A stretch of 64,000 nt of DNA from Microbulbifer sp. YPW16 (GTDB lineage: Bacteria > Pseudomonadota > Gammaproteobacteria > Pseudomonadales > Cellvibrionaceae): NCBI RefSeq assembly GCF_021290385.1, contig NZ_CP089928.1, positions 2,650,501-2,714,500 of the forward strand, written 5' to 3'. This document shows, in pieces, positions 42,881 through 51,479 of the stretch. Position 1 is the first letter of the stretch; each line of letters starts with the position of its first letter. The notes beneath the pieces are model-generated. The model was not told the DNA's origin. It searched no databases and saw only the letters and a list, made by a program, of their open reading frames with translations. The position numbers were made by a program, and so were the translations under genes.

Positions 42881-43621
42881 ATGAGCATCTATGTTTCGTT
42901 CCTGGCGGTCCTGGCATTGTCCCTGATCGGGCTGACGGTGCCGCACTGGCCCGTTTTCCAACGGAAAGCGCATCCGCCCATATTGAGTGTCTCTGCGGGT
43001 GTGGGGATTACATATGTTTTCCTTGTGCTGCTCCCAAAGTTGGCCGAGGTGCAGGCATCACTTCAGGTGAGTGAGGATGAGGCTGCAATATTGCCTGTAG
43101 ACCTGCATGCATACCTGAGTGCACTGGCTGGCTTTATTGTTTTCCTGTTGATAGCGAACAAGGGTTTTTCTGACAGGGCTGATAGAACGCCGTCGAGGCT
43201 TTCATTCAGTGAAACACTGGTTCTTGTTGTTTTCGGCATCTATTACGCGCAAATTGGCTTCCTGTTGCGCTCCTGGCCCAGCGCAATATGGTTTGGATAC
43301 CTGGGGTTGGTCGGTGCCTTTGCGATGCATCTGGTAGGGATTAATTACCACCTGTGGAAGCGCTATCCCAACCGGTTTCCCAGGGTTTTTCGCTGGGTGC
43401 TATTCCTCTGCCTGTTGATTGGCTGGATGGCGGCCGTTATATATGAGCAACTTTCTGGCGTGGTGAAGTTCTCGACGATGTTTGTCGCTGGCGGAATTAT
43501 CATTACCGCGATCCGGGAAGAAATACCGGCACAGAAAGACGCAAATATTCCTTACTTCCTCGCGACGGTGTTAGTCACGACGATCTTTGTCCTGTTTATT
43601 GAAATTATCCTGCTTGATTGA
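42881..43621 (+). CDS. Multi-pass inner-membrane protein, unknown
   Basis: A 246-aa protein with about seven hydrophobic segments, the first beginning at residue 2 and the last ending at the C-terminus. The second (SVSAGVGITYVFLVLLPKLAE) recalls the Gly-rich helices and LLP element of ZIP-type metal transporters, but the metal-binding His pattern of that family is not seen, so I do not assign it. It lies about 210 bp before the peroxiredoxin gene in the same direction. Confidence 0.65.
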   Translation: MSIYVSFLAVLALSLIGLTVPHWPVFQRKAHPPILSVSAGVGITYVFLVLLPKLAEVQASLQVSEDEAAILPVDLHAYLSALAGFIVFLLIANKGFSDRADRTPSRLSFSETLVLVVFGIYYAQIGFLLRSWPSAIWFGYLGLVGAFAMHLVGINYHLWKRYPNRFPRVFRWVLFLCLLIGWMAAVIYEQLSGVVKFSTMFVAGGIIITAIREEIPAQKDANIPYFLATVLVTTIFVLFIEIILLD

Positions 43622-43832
43622 GTGATGCCGATTCTGTCGATCGCTTTCCGAACCTGTCGCCTGGTTAGCACAGGTGTCGCTATTGGCGATGTCCGCAGAG
43701 ATGCCCGCCACAATGGCCTGTGTCGTTGACATTTCACTTGGGCCCAACATACTCACAGCGCGATGAGGGATCCTTGATTTCAGGATCAATGCGTGTGAGC
43801 GTGTCTTGGGCTTCAACAAAGGATAAGTACTT

Positions 43833-44489
43833 ATGTCTCTTCGAATAAACGATACCGCGCCAGATTTCACGGCAGATTCCACCGCCGGCAAGCTGAAGTT
43901 CCATGAATGGATTGGCGACAATTACGCCATACTGTTTTCGCACCCGAAGGATTTCACGCCAGTCTGTACCACCGAGTTCGGCGCCGTTGCGCAGCTCGCC
44001 GATGAATTCACCAGGCGGAATACCAAGGTGATTGGTGTATCCGTTGACAGCGTTGAAGAGCATGAGAAGTGGAAGCGGGATATTGAGGAATTTGGCGGTG
44101 CCCCGGCGGACTTCCCCATCATTGATGACGGCTCGCTGGAGGTATCCAAGCTCTATGATATGTTGCCGGCCGATGCCTACCTGCCCGATGGCCGCACACC
44201 CGCGGATACTGCAACCGTGCGCACTGTATTCATCATAGGTCCGGACAAGAAGGTCCGGCTCACCATGTCCTACCCCATGTCTGTGGGTCGTAACTTCGAC
44301 GAGATCCTGCGTGCCCTGGATGCGATCCAGGCCACCGACGGCCAGCCGATTGCAACACCGGCAAACTGGAAGGCGGGGCAGAATGTCATTGTGGCGTTAA
44401 GCCTTAATGACGATGAGGCAAGGGAAAAGTTCGGCACATTTCACGCCAAGATTCCTTACCTGCGCTTTACGGAAGCACCGAACAGGTAG
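43833..44489 (+). CDS. 1-Cys peroxiredoxin (Prx6 group)
   Basis: A 218-aa thiol peroxidase reducing hydrogen peroxide and alkyl hydroperoxides. HPKDFTPVCTTEFG carries the peroxidatic Cys45, which is the only Cys in the protein, so it is a 1-Cys enzyme needing an external thiol. The long C-terminal dimer region (TPANWKAGQNVIVALSLND) is typical of the Prx6 group. AAAGGATAAG precedes the ATG. It is tail-to-tail with the GNAT gene, 9 bp apart. Confidence 0.93.
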   Translation: MSLRINDTAPDFTADSTAGKLKFHEWIGDNYAILFSHPKDFTPVCTTEFGAVAQLADEFTRRNTKVIGVSVDSVEEHEKWKRDIEEFGGAPADFPIIDDGSLEVSKLYDMLPADAYLPDGRTPADTATVRTVFIIGPDKKVRLTMSYPMSVGRNFDEILRALDAIQATDGQPIATPANWKAGQNVIVALSLNDDEAREKFGTFHAKIPYLRFTEAPNR

Positions 44490-44498
44490 GCATACCAG

Positions 44499-44945
44499 TC
44501 AGGAATCGGCAGGGTCGTGATAGCGCATCACCAGGATATCGCGCCCCTGCTTCTGGTAGGTCAGGAACCGATCGACGATGGAACTGGGCTGCCCCTGCGG
44601 CTCTTCTTCTGCAAATCCCAGGGACTGGTAAAAAGGCACCAGGTGCCGGTAGGGGAAGGTAAACGTCAGATCGTCAAAAGCCTCGCCCATGCTGCGGAGC
44701 AGAAAGCGGGCCACTCCCTGCCCCTGGTATTCCGGCGCCACTGCAACCCCCGCCAGTAACCGGGCACCGGTCAGCTGTCGCAGGCAGCCGCAGGCAATAA
44801 TCTGGTTCTGCCTATCCCTGATCACCATACACGGGTCATGGCGTCGGGCTTTGCCGCGGAATTTGTGCGTGCGGTAGAATTTGTTGGCCAGCGGGATCTC
44901 TGCGTCCGAGAGCCAGTGCGCTGAAAAGTCGTTATCAGAAGTCAT
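44499..44945 (-). CDS. GNAT-family N-acetyltransferase
   Basis: A 148-aa GNAT protein. The acetyl-CoA site appears as LLAGVAVAPEYQGQGVARFLLRS (about 64-86), with the family Q/R-x-x-G-x-G/A element as QGQGVA, and the C-terminal YQSLGFAEEEPQG gives the usual beta6-beta7 end. Substrate unknown. Its start codon lies 2 bp from the start of the divergent DTW-domain gene, so each gene's ribosome site lies inside the other's coding region. Confidence 0.88.
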   Translation of the reverse strand: MTSDNDFSAHWLSDAEIPLANKFYRTHKFRGKARRHDPCMVIRDRQNQIIACGCLRQLTGARLLAGVAVAPEYQGQGVARFLLRSMGEAFDDLTFTFPYRHLVPFYQSLGFAEEEPQGQPSSIVDRFLTYQKQGRDILVMRYHDPADS

Positions 44946-44947
44946 CT

Positions 44948-45550
44948 ATGCCGCGCCAAACCTGCCCCACTTGCCAGCGCCCCTTGAACGTCTGCTACTG
45001 CAGCGCGCTGGTCCATATAGCCAATCACATCAAGGTGCTCATCATACAGCACCCGCTGGAAGTGAAGCATCCGTTCAACACCGGCCGTATGGCACACCTG
45101 TGCCTGGAGAACAGCGAGCTGGTGGTGGCGGAGACGCTGGACGATACCGAACTGGCCCGCCTGCTAGCGCCCCGTTCGGCCTTGCTCTACCCGAACCTGG
45201 ACTGGTTGCCGGCGGTGGAGCAGGTGGGTGAGGGCGGCCAGCTGGCCCGTGGCCCGCTGGAGCAGCTGGTGGTGATCGATGCCTCCTGGCGCAAGTCGAA
45301 GAAGATGCTGCACCTGCACCCGACGTTGCAGCAATTGCCCCGGGTCAGCCTGGAGGGCGAATTGCAATCCAATTACCAGGTGCGCCGCTCCTCACTCGCC
45401 AACAGCCTGTCAACCATCGAGAGCGTCGCCATGGCGATGGATCGCCTTGAGCCGGCCGGGCGTTTTGAATTGATGTTGAAACCGTTTGAGCAGATGATTG
45501 CGTTACAGCAATCCAGCTCTCATACGATAGAGCCCGGGGACAAGCCATGA
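44948..45550 (+). CDS. DTW-domain tRNA-uridine aminocarboxypropyltransferase
   Basis: A 200-aa DTW-domain enzyme; known members (E. coli TapT, formerly YfiP) place an acp group on U47 of tRNA using SAM. The N-terminal Cys cluster CPTCQRPLNVCYC is present, followed by HPLEVKHPFNTGRM, LLYPNLDW, and VVIDASWRKSKKM, the D-x-S/T-W signature. The C-terminal part RRSSLANSLSTIESVAMAM is typical. Its last 4 bp overlap the following VOC gene. A role in tRNA modification fits the family; the exact tRNA set is not deducible. Confidence 0.85.
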   Translation: MPRQTCPTCQRPLNVCYCSALVHIANHIKVLIIQHPLEVKHPFNTGRMAHLCLENSELVVAETLDDTELARLLAPRSALLYPNLDWLPAVEQVGEGGQLARGPLEQLVVIDASWRKSKKMLHLHPTLQQLPRVSLEGELQSNYQVRRSSLANSLSTIESVAMAMDRLEPAGRFELMLKPFEQMIALQQSSSHTIEPGDKP

Positions 45551-45906
45551 GTGAACACGAAAAAATCAATTACGTGGAATTTCCATCCAGCGACCTTGGG
45601 GATACCAGGGCATTCTTCGAGAAAGCGTTCGGCTGGTCATTCGTTGACTATGGGCCTGAATATTCAGCGTTCTCCGGTGCCGGGCTCGACGGGGGCTTTT
45701 ACCAGGCCGATGCCTGTTCCAAAGCGGACAGCGGTGCCGCACTGGTCGTGCTTTACAGTAACGACCTGGAGGGCAGCCAGCGCAAGGTGGAAGAGGCCGG
45801 TGGCACCGTGGTCAAGCCTACCTTTACTTTCCCCGGTGGCAGGCGCTTTCACTTTACCGAACCGTGCGGCAATGAATTTGCCGTATGGTCGGACCTGGGC
45901 GCCTAG
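45547..45906 (+). CDS. VOC-family (glyoxalase-like) protein
   Basis: A 119-aa single vicinal-oxygen-chelate module: NYVEFPSSDLGDTRAFFEKAFGWSF at the start and the closing GRRFHFTEPCGNEFAVWSD, whose Glu is the usual metal ligand. It belongs to the small VOC group seen beside many housekeeping genes, with no known substrate. The ATGA overlap with the DTW gene indicates coupled translation. Confidence 0.85.
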   Translation: MSEHEKINYVEFPSSDLGDTRAFFEKAFGWSFVDYGPEYSAFSGAGLDGGFYQADACSKADSGAALVVLYSNDLEGSQRKVEEAGGTVVKPTFTFPGGRRFHFTEPCGNEFAVWSDLGA

Positions 45907-45942
45907 GCGCGCGGCAAGTTCCGGGGATAGGTAACTGTTTCT

Positions 45943-46320
45943 ATGTGGTACAAGCGCTACGGCTATAAGCACCCTGCAAGCAACAGTGAGATCGGCTTTT
46001 TCTCCGGGCTGGCAGTGACACTGGCCGCCAGTGGGTTCGCCTGCGCCCTGGTGGCGATATTCGACAGTTACTGGTTTTTGCTGGTGGCGGTGCCGGTGGC
46101 CGTTGCCGGCTTCGAGCTGCTGGCGCGCCGGACCGCGAAGGATCGCAATGCGATGCGGGACGAACGGCACCGGTACCACATTGACCAGGCATACGCGTAT
46201 ATCGAGGCTGGGCATAAGGAGGCGGCACTGGAGGCCATCAGGCGCGCCAGAATCTACGGCGAGCTTCCCGCCGGGCTACAGGCCTTTGAAAAGGAGCGCC
46301 GCGCGCACCAACGGGCATGA
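45943..46320 (+). CDS. Small membrane protein with helical tail, unknown
   Basis: A 125-aa protein with two membrane helices (about residues 17-40 and 43-62) and a basic, helical C-terminal half (YHIDQAYAYIEAGHKEAALEAIRRA) that looks like a single TPR-type helix pair. No family recognised. It lies 36 bp after the VOC gene and is probably the last gene of that small operon. Confidence 0.65.
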   Translation: MWYKRYGYKHPASNSEIGFFSGLAVTLAASGFACALVAIFDSYWFLLVAVPVAVAGFELLARRTAKDRNAMRDERHRYHIDQAYAYIEAGHKEAALEAIRRARIYGELPAGLQAFEKERRAHQRA

Positions 46321-46491
46321 GGGGCAAACCGACTGCCAGCTGTTCCTACGAATAGCACATCAGCCCGGCCAATTCCCCCCCGCACGCAAGAGCCTGCCGG
46401 TCGCTGGCCTATAGTCTGCGGTATAGAGCAAAAACTCGTATTGGTAGTTCGTTGGTCAGGTCAGCGATCTCTAATGGGCAAGGGTGAGTAC

Positions 46492-47139
46492 ATGGCGCGG
46501 TTGGCTTCTGGAATGTTCCGCCTCCTGCTGGTGCAACTGCTATGGGCTACAGGAGTCCAGGCGTCACAGACGGCAACCGAAACACTGATCGTAGTGGTGC
46601 GCCATGCGGAGAAGCCGGCCCAGGGGCTTGGGTTGCTGACCTGCCAGGGCCTGAACAGGGCCATACGCCTGCCGGGGTATTTCCGTGAACATTTCCCTCG
46701 CCCTGACTACATCTTTGCTCCCGATCCCTCCGTAAAGGCCACGGAAATCCACGGGGACGGCCAGCGCCACGACTATGTGCGGCCACTGCTGACCATCGGC
46801 CCCACGGCGGTTGATATGCAGGTGCCCATTAATACCCAGATTCCCTACAACGATCCCGGGTTGCTGGCGGATACCCTGCTGAGCGAGCCCTACCTGGGTT
46901 CCACGGTGTATGTGGCCTGGGAGCATATGAACATCGACCTGCTGGCAAAAATACTGTTGCGCCGCTTCGACTCCAGCTCGGAGGTGCCAGAGTGGCCCAA
47001 CTCTGACTACGATACGGTATTTGTCTTCCGGCTCTCCGGCGTGCCGGGCAGCGGCAAGATCAAGCTGGAAGTGGACCAGCAGGGGCTCGATGGCATGGAT
47101 AAGCGGTGTCCGGCTGGGAGCAGCGAAGCCAGCCGCTGA
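46492..47139 (+). CDS. Exported histidine phosphatase-superfamily protein
   Basis: A 215-aa protein with a signal peptide (about 1-22, ending GVQA). The catalytic VVRHAEKP lies near residue 36 and the second motif AWEHMNIDLLAKILL near 145, as in branch-1 histidine phosphatases with a WEH element. Substrate unknown. ATG at 46492 is chosen because GGGTGAG lies 5 nt upstream and the signal peptide then starts at once; an upstream frame extends 17 codons further without a ribosome site. Confidence 0.8.
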   Translation: MARLASGMFRLLLVQLLWATGVQASQTATETLIVVVRHAEKPAQGLGLLTCQGLNRAIRLPGYFREHFPRPDYIFAPDPSVKATEIHGDGQRHDYVRPLLTIGPTAVDMQVPINTQIPYNDPGLLADTLLSEPYLGSTVYVAWEHMNIDLLAKILLRRFDSSSEVPEWPNSDYDTVFVFRLSGVPGSGKIKLEVDQQGLDGMDKRCPAGSSEASR

Positions 47140-47276
47140 CGCGTCGGCTGTCGCCTTGGAGAGACACCGGCCAGTCGCACTTTCCGGCAATGGGTCGAGA
47201 CGCAGTGCAGCAAAAACTGGATAATGCGCGCCGCTGGCCTATGGCCCACCAAATCCCGCAGACCTGGTAGTCCCCC

Positions 47277-49484
47277 ATGGAAATCAACGTCAACTTCCTC
47301 GATAACCTCCGCCTGGAAGCCAAGTTCGATGACTTCACCGTCATCACCGACCAGCCCATCCGCTACAAGGGCGATGGCTCGGCGCCCAGCCCGTTTGACT
47401 ACTTCCTGGCGTCCTCTGCCCTGTGTGCGGCCTACTTTGTGCGGGTCTACTGCAACGCGCGCGATATCCCCACCCACAATATCCGCCTGTCGCAGAACAA
47501 TATCGTCGACCCGGAAAACCGCTACAACCAGATCTTCAAGATCCAGGTGGAGCTGCCGGAGGACATCTCCGAGAAGGACCGGCAGGGCATCCTGCGTTCC
47601 ATCGACCGCTGCACGGTGAAGAAGGTGGTGCAGACCGGCCCGGACTTCCAGATCGAGACGGTGGAGAACCTGGCCGAGGACGCCCAGGCCCTGCTGATGG
47701 TGGAGCCCGACAGCGAGCACACCACCTTTATCGAGGGCAAGGACCTGCCGCTGGAGCAGACTATCGCTAACATGACGAAGATCCTGGCGGACCTGGGCAT
47801 GAAGATCGAGATCGCCTCGTGGCGAAATATCGTGCCCCACGTGTGGTCGCTGCATATCCGCGATGCGGCTAGCCCCATGTGCTTTACCAACGGCAAGGGT
47901 GCCACCAAGGAGGCGGCCCTGTGCTCGGCGCTGGGGGAGTTCATCGAGCGGCTGAACTGCAACTTCTTCTACAACGACCAGTACTTCGGCGAGGAGATCG
48001 CCAACAGCGATTTCGTCCACTACCCGGACGAGCAGTGGTTCCAGCCCGGCCCGGGCGATGAGCTGCCGGCGGAGATCCTCGACGAGCACTGCCTGGCCAT
48101 CTACAACCCGGAGGGCGAGCTGGGCGGCTCCAACCTGGTGGACACCAACTCCGGCCGCATGGACCGGGGCATCTGTTCGCTGCCGTTCGTGCGCCAGTCG
48201 GACGGCGAGGTGGTGTACTTCCCCTCCAACCTGATCGAGAACCTGTTCCTCAGCAACGGCATGAGCGCCGGCAACACCCTGGCCGAGGCGCAGGTGCAGT
48301 GCCTGTCGGAAATCTTCGAGCGGGCGGTGAAGAAGCAGATCATCGAAGAGGAGATCGCGCTGCCGGATGTGCCCGCCGAGGTGCTGGCCAAGTACCCGGA
48401 TATCGTCGAGGCGGTGGAGGCGCTGGAGCAGCAGGGCTTCCCGATCCTGGTCAAGGATGCCTCCCTGGGCGGGCGCTTCCCGGTAATGTGCGTGACCCTG
48501 ATGAACCCGCGCACCGGTGGCGTGTTCGCTTCCTTCGGCGCCCACCCCAGCTTCCACGTGGCGCTGGAGCGCAGCCTCACCGAGCTGATGCAGGGCCGCA
48601 GCTTCGAGGGCCTGAACGACGTGCCGCCGCCCACCTTCAGCACCGAGGCGGTGACCGAGCCCAACAACTTTGTGGAGCACTTTATCGACTCCACCGGCGT
48701 GGTGTCCTGGCGCTTCTTCAGCGCCACGTCGGAATACGAGTTCGTGGAGTGGGATTTCTCCGGCGACCACCACGATACCAACCAGACCGAGGCCGGCCGC
48801 CTGTTCGGTATCCTCGAGGACATGGGCAAGGAAGTGTACATGGCCGTGTACGAGGACCTGGGCGCGCCCACCTGCCGCATCCTGGTGCCGGGCTACTCCG
48901 AGGTCTACCCGGTGGAGGACCTGGTATGGGACAACACCAACAAGGCCCTGGACTACCGTGAGGAAATCCTCAACCTGCACTCACTTGGCGACGCTGAACT
49001 GGAAGACCTGGTGGAGCGGCTGGAAGAGAGCCAGATCGATAACTACGAGACCATCATCACCCTGATCGGTATCGAGTTCGATGAGAACACCGTGTGGGGC
49101 CAGCTGACCGTGCTGGAACTGAAACTCCTGGTCTACCTGGCCCTGCAGCGCCATGAAGAGGCGCTGGAGCACGTGGAAATTTTCCTGCAGTACAACGACA
49201 ACACCGTCGAGCGCGGCCTGTTCTACCAGGCAGTAAACGCGGTGCTGGAAATCGTGCTGGACGACGAGCTGGAGCTGGACGATTACCTGCACAACCTCAA
49301 GCGCATGTTTGGTGAAGAAACAATGGCAGCCGTGGTCGGTTTAGTAAACGGCACCGTGCGCTTCCACGGCCTGACACCCACCAATATGCAGCTGGAGGGG
49401 CTGGACAAGCACCTGCGGTTGATCGAGAGCTACAAGAAGCTGCATGCGGCGCGGGCGGCGAAGCACCCGGCTGTGACCGGGTAA
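47277..49484 (+). CDS. ycaO: OsmC-YcaO fusion protein, probable ribosomal S12 modification accessory
   Basis: A 735-aa protein. The first about 130 residues are an OsmC-like fold with one of its Cys in SSALCAAYFVRVYC, but the second OsmC Cys region is only partly recognisable. Residues about 180-560 are a YcaO domain: FTNGKGATKEAALCSALGEFIERL (ATP site), NLIENLFLSNGMSAGNTLAEA, EIFERAVKK and ASFGAHPSFHVALERSLTE. A helical C-terminal region follows (about 570-735). E. coli YcaO helps RimO modify Asp of ribosomal protein S12; this fused longer form is a known gammaproteobacterial variant. Ribosome site weak (GGTAGTCCCCC). Confidence 0.88.
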   Translation: MEINVNFLDNLRLEAKFDDFTVITDQPIRYKGDGSAPSPFDYFLASSALCAAYFVRVYCNARDIPTHNIRLSQNNIVDPENRYNQIFKIQVELPEDISEKDRQGILRSIDRCTVKKVVQTGPDFQIETVENLAEDAQALLMVEPDSEHTTFIEGKDLPLEQTIANMTKILADLGMKIEIASWRNIVPHVWSLHIRDAASPMCFTNGKGATKEAALCSALGEFIERLNCNFFYNDQYFGEEIANSDFVHYPDEQWFQPGPGDELPAEILDEHCLAIYNPEGELGGSNLVDTNSGRMDRGICSLPFVRQSDGEVVYFPSNLIENLFLSNGMSAGNTLAEAQVQCLSEIFERAVKKQIIEEEIALPDVPAEVLAKYPDIVEAVEALEQQGFPILVKDASLGGRFPVMCVTLMNPRTGGVFASFGAHPSFHVALERSLTELMQGRSFEGLNDVPPPTFSTEAVTEPNNFVEHFIDSTGVVSWRFFSATSEYEFVEWDFSGDHHDTNQTEAGRLFGILEDMGKEVYMAVYEDLGAPTCRILVPGYSEVYPVEDLVWDNTNKALDYREEILNLHSLGDAELEDLVERLEESQIDNYETIITLIGIEFDENTVWGQLTVLELKLLVYLALQRHEEALEHVEIFLQYNDNTVERGLFYQAVNAVLEIVLDDELELDDYLHNLKRMFGEETMAAVVGLVNGTVRFHGLTPTNMQLEGLDKHLRLIESYKKLHAARAAKHPAVTG

Positions 49485-49514
49485 GCACAGAACCCTGGTA
49501 AAAGGCAGGGAAAG

Positions 49515-49538
49515 GCCGGGCGTGCACGGGCGCCCGGC
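49515..49538. terminator. Hairpin between convergent ycaO-like and DUF2235 genes
   Basis: GCCGGGCG (49515-49522) and CGCCCGGC (49531-49538) form a perfect 8-bp stem with an 8-nt loop, in the 70 bp between two convergent genes. Likely a shared bidirectional stop. Confidence 0.6.
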
Positions 49539-49554
49539 TATCTGCGTTGCGTAC

Positions 49555-50592
49555 CTACCGGCCGATATTAATCCCATCCCACCCGATTTCCTCCACCAGC
49601 GCCTTGAGCATCGGCGGGCGGTAGTTCTTGTCGTGCAGGTAGCGGCTCTTCACCGTCGGGTGAATCAAGGTGGGCTTTCCGTCGACGATGAGCGCGCGGT
49701 CCAGCGGGCGCTTGAAGCGGTAGACGTGCTTGCGCGACTGGTGAATCGACGCATGGGTGCCATCGGTGAGGCTTTTCTTCAGGTCGGGCGCTATCTTCAG
49801 GCCGGCGAAGTGGGCCTCATGGATCATCCAGGTCAGCGGCACATCGGAAGCCAGCTTCCTGGTATTTTTATCCGGTGGGTAAGAACCGCCCACATCTGAA
49901 TGCACGCCGGCAAACCAGACCTGCTTCAGGTCCACACCTGGCCGCGGTGTCCATACGGTGGGCATGAAATCCTCGCGCTTTTCATCGATGGCCAGGGCAT
50001 GGCGGGCGATCTGCACGTTGGAACCCATCTTGGTGTCATAGAACTCGTCGTGGGACTCGAACAGGCCCATCAGGCTGAATGGAATACCCAGCGCCCCGAC
50101 TGTATCCCACACACCGATAAAGTGGATCCTGTTGGAACGGTGGGAGTAGTCCCGGCGGAATTTCACCGCCGCATTGCCATCGGGGTGGTTCTTCCTGCTG
50201 GGGCTTTTGTAGATTTTCCAGGCCTCGGCAATCAGGCGGGCGTTGGCCTGCCTGACGATGCCACAGTTATTGATCAGGCCGCAGAGTGACCTGGCGGTAT
50301 AGGCCCCGCGACTAAAGCCGAACAGGTAGATCCGGTCGCCCGGGGCATAGTTGTGGACAATGTAGCGGTAGCCATCGAGGACGTTCTTGTGCAGCCCGGC
50401 ACCGGTAATACCACCGCTGAACCTGTCGTAGTAAGAGCCCACGCCCCAGTCGTAGAACACACTCTGCTTTACATCACCGCTGGATGGGCTGACCGCGCGG
50501 GCCAGCCGCAGCACATTGGTGGGGAAATCCTTTTCCAGGTCCTCTTCCGGGCGGTTCCAGGTGCCATCGGAACAAACAACCAGGTTAGCCAT
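49555..50592 (-). CDS. DUF2235-family alpha/beta hydrolase
   Basis: A 345-aa protein of the DUF2235 family (Tle1-like phospholipases are its T6SS members). VVCSDGTWNRPEED opens the protein and the nucleophile elbow GFSRGAYTARS (near 107-117) is intact, with DVGGSYPP (near 231) likely carrying the acid. There are no T6SS genes in this window, so a housekeeping or standalone lipase role is as likely as a toxin. The ATG at 50592 is preceded by GAGGGA; a frame running 9 codons further upstream lacks a ribosome site. Confidence 0.82.
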   Translation of the reverse strand: MANLVVCSDGTWNRPEEDLEKDFPTNVLRLARAVSPSSGDVKQSVFYDWGVGSYYDRFSGGITGAGLHKNVLDGYRYIVHNYAPGDRIYLFGFSRGAYTARSLCGLINNCGIVRQANARLIAEAWKIYKSPSRKNHPDGNAAVKFRRDYSHRSNRIHFIGVWDTVGALGIPFSLMGLFESHDEFYDTKMGSNVQIARHALAIDEKREDFMPTVWTPRPGVDLKQVWFAGVHSDVGGSYPPDKNTRKLASDVPLTWMIHEAHFAGLKIAPDLKKSLTDGTHASIHQSRKHVYRFKRPLDRALIVDGKPTLIHPTVKSRYLHDKNYRPPMLKALVEEIGWDGINIGR

Positions 50593-50854
50593 ACGTAATC
50601 CCTCACTGGTCTTCAGCACTTCCTGTTGTCGGCACCAAGGCTGCGGAGCAAAAGCAGCGAAATTAAATCCTGGCTAGGTCATTTACAGCCCGGGCCTCTT
50701 TTATCGTCAGACTGAAATTAGCGCAAAAGCGACCGGTAATGGGCGCTAGAATCCTCAAGGGGTAATAAACGGCTGGTAACGACCGGGGAATAAAAACCCG
50801 CGCACACTTTTACCGGAAGAGCAGTTGGTACATTACGCGAAATTACTGCAGGGG
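50593..50854. other. About 260 bp with no gene
   Basis: Upstream region of the leftward DUF2235 gene. No further gene seen. Confidence 0.3.
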
Positions 50855-51221
50855 TTACCAGGAAAGCGGCGCGGCCAGGTTGATAAAGCCGGTAATGGTC
50901 AGCCTGCCGTTGCTGATATGGTCAGGCAGCTGCTGCCCCGGCTCCACAACTCCGGAATGCAACAGACTGGCCGGGTAAAAGGCCACGCGGTTGAATGTCG
51001 CTGCCACTTCGCCAACCGTCTCGTACCATTCGTCGCATTCACTCGCGTAACCCGGCCGCACCAGCTCCAGCAGCGGGCCGGCCAGGCCGTTGCGGGTATC
51101 CAGCCCGCAGCCATGGCGTGTTGCGGGCGGCCTCCACCAGTTGTTCGGGCCGCGGGTATGCCCCATCAATAATGACCACCGGGGTCTGCTCGGCACCGAC
51201 TTTCTTGATAGTGACCTGCAT
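50855..51221 (-). pseudogene. Frameshifted, internally deleted DUF6445-like gene
   Basis: Reading leftward from ATG at 51221: MQVTIKKVGAEQTPVVIIDGAYPRPEQLVEAARN in one frame, then a different frame continues CDEWYETVGEVAATFNRVAFYPASLLHSG and GRLTITGFINLA to the stop at 50855. These are the first and last parts of a DUF6445-type protein (related to 2OG-type oxygenase folds near tryptophan halogenase clusters). The middle of the protein is missing and the frames disagree, so it is broken. The family name is from memory of its end motif and is moderately sure. Confidence 0.5.
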
Positions 51222-51430
51222 CTGCTGACCCGGCTGCGTTGAAGCCTGCGCCCATTACGCCCGAGCCGGATGGGCTTGGTAAGGAAGCCGGGCGGCCTCT
51301 CGCGCGCTGCCCTCTCGTGCAGGTCGGGGGCACCTGTCACATCACCCGCTTGCCCGGGGAATTCATCCTGCCGCTATTACGGGCGATGATAGTTGCGATT
51401 ATGACAGGCCTGTTCCGCCCGGGTTTATGT

Positions 51431-51452
51431 AATAAAAAAGGGCGCCGAAGCG
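51431..51452 (-). terminator. Rho-independent terminator of the OmpW-like gene
   Basis: On the minus strand GGGCGC-TTCG-GCGCCC is followed by TTTTTT, about 28 nt past the stop codon of the OmpW-like gene. The strongest classic terminator in the window. Confidence 0.88.
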
Positions 51453-51479
51453 CCCTGGCAAATTGATTGGGTCGAGCCG

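Noticed and set aside
42881..43621. ZIP metal transporter
   Set aside because: One Gly-rich helix is similar, but the metal-binding His motifs are absent.
47007..48980. 657-codon minus-strand open frame
   Set aside because: Antisense to the OsmC-YcaO gene, which has clear domains.
49555..50592. Type VI secretion effector (Tle1-like)
   Set aside because: DUF2235 fits, but no immunity gene, VgrG, PAAR or T6SS gene is near; left as a hydrolase.
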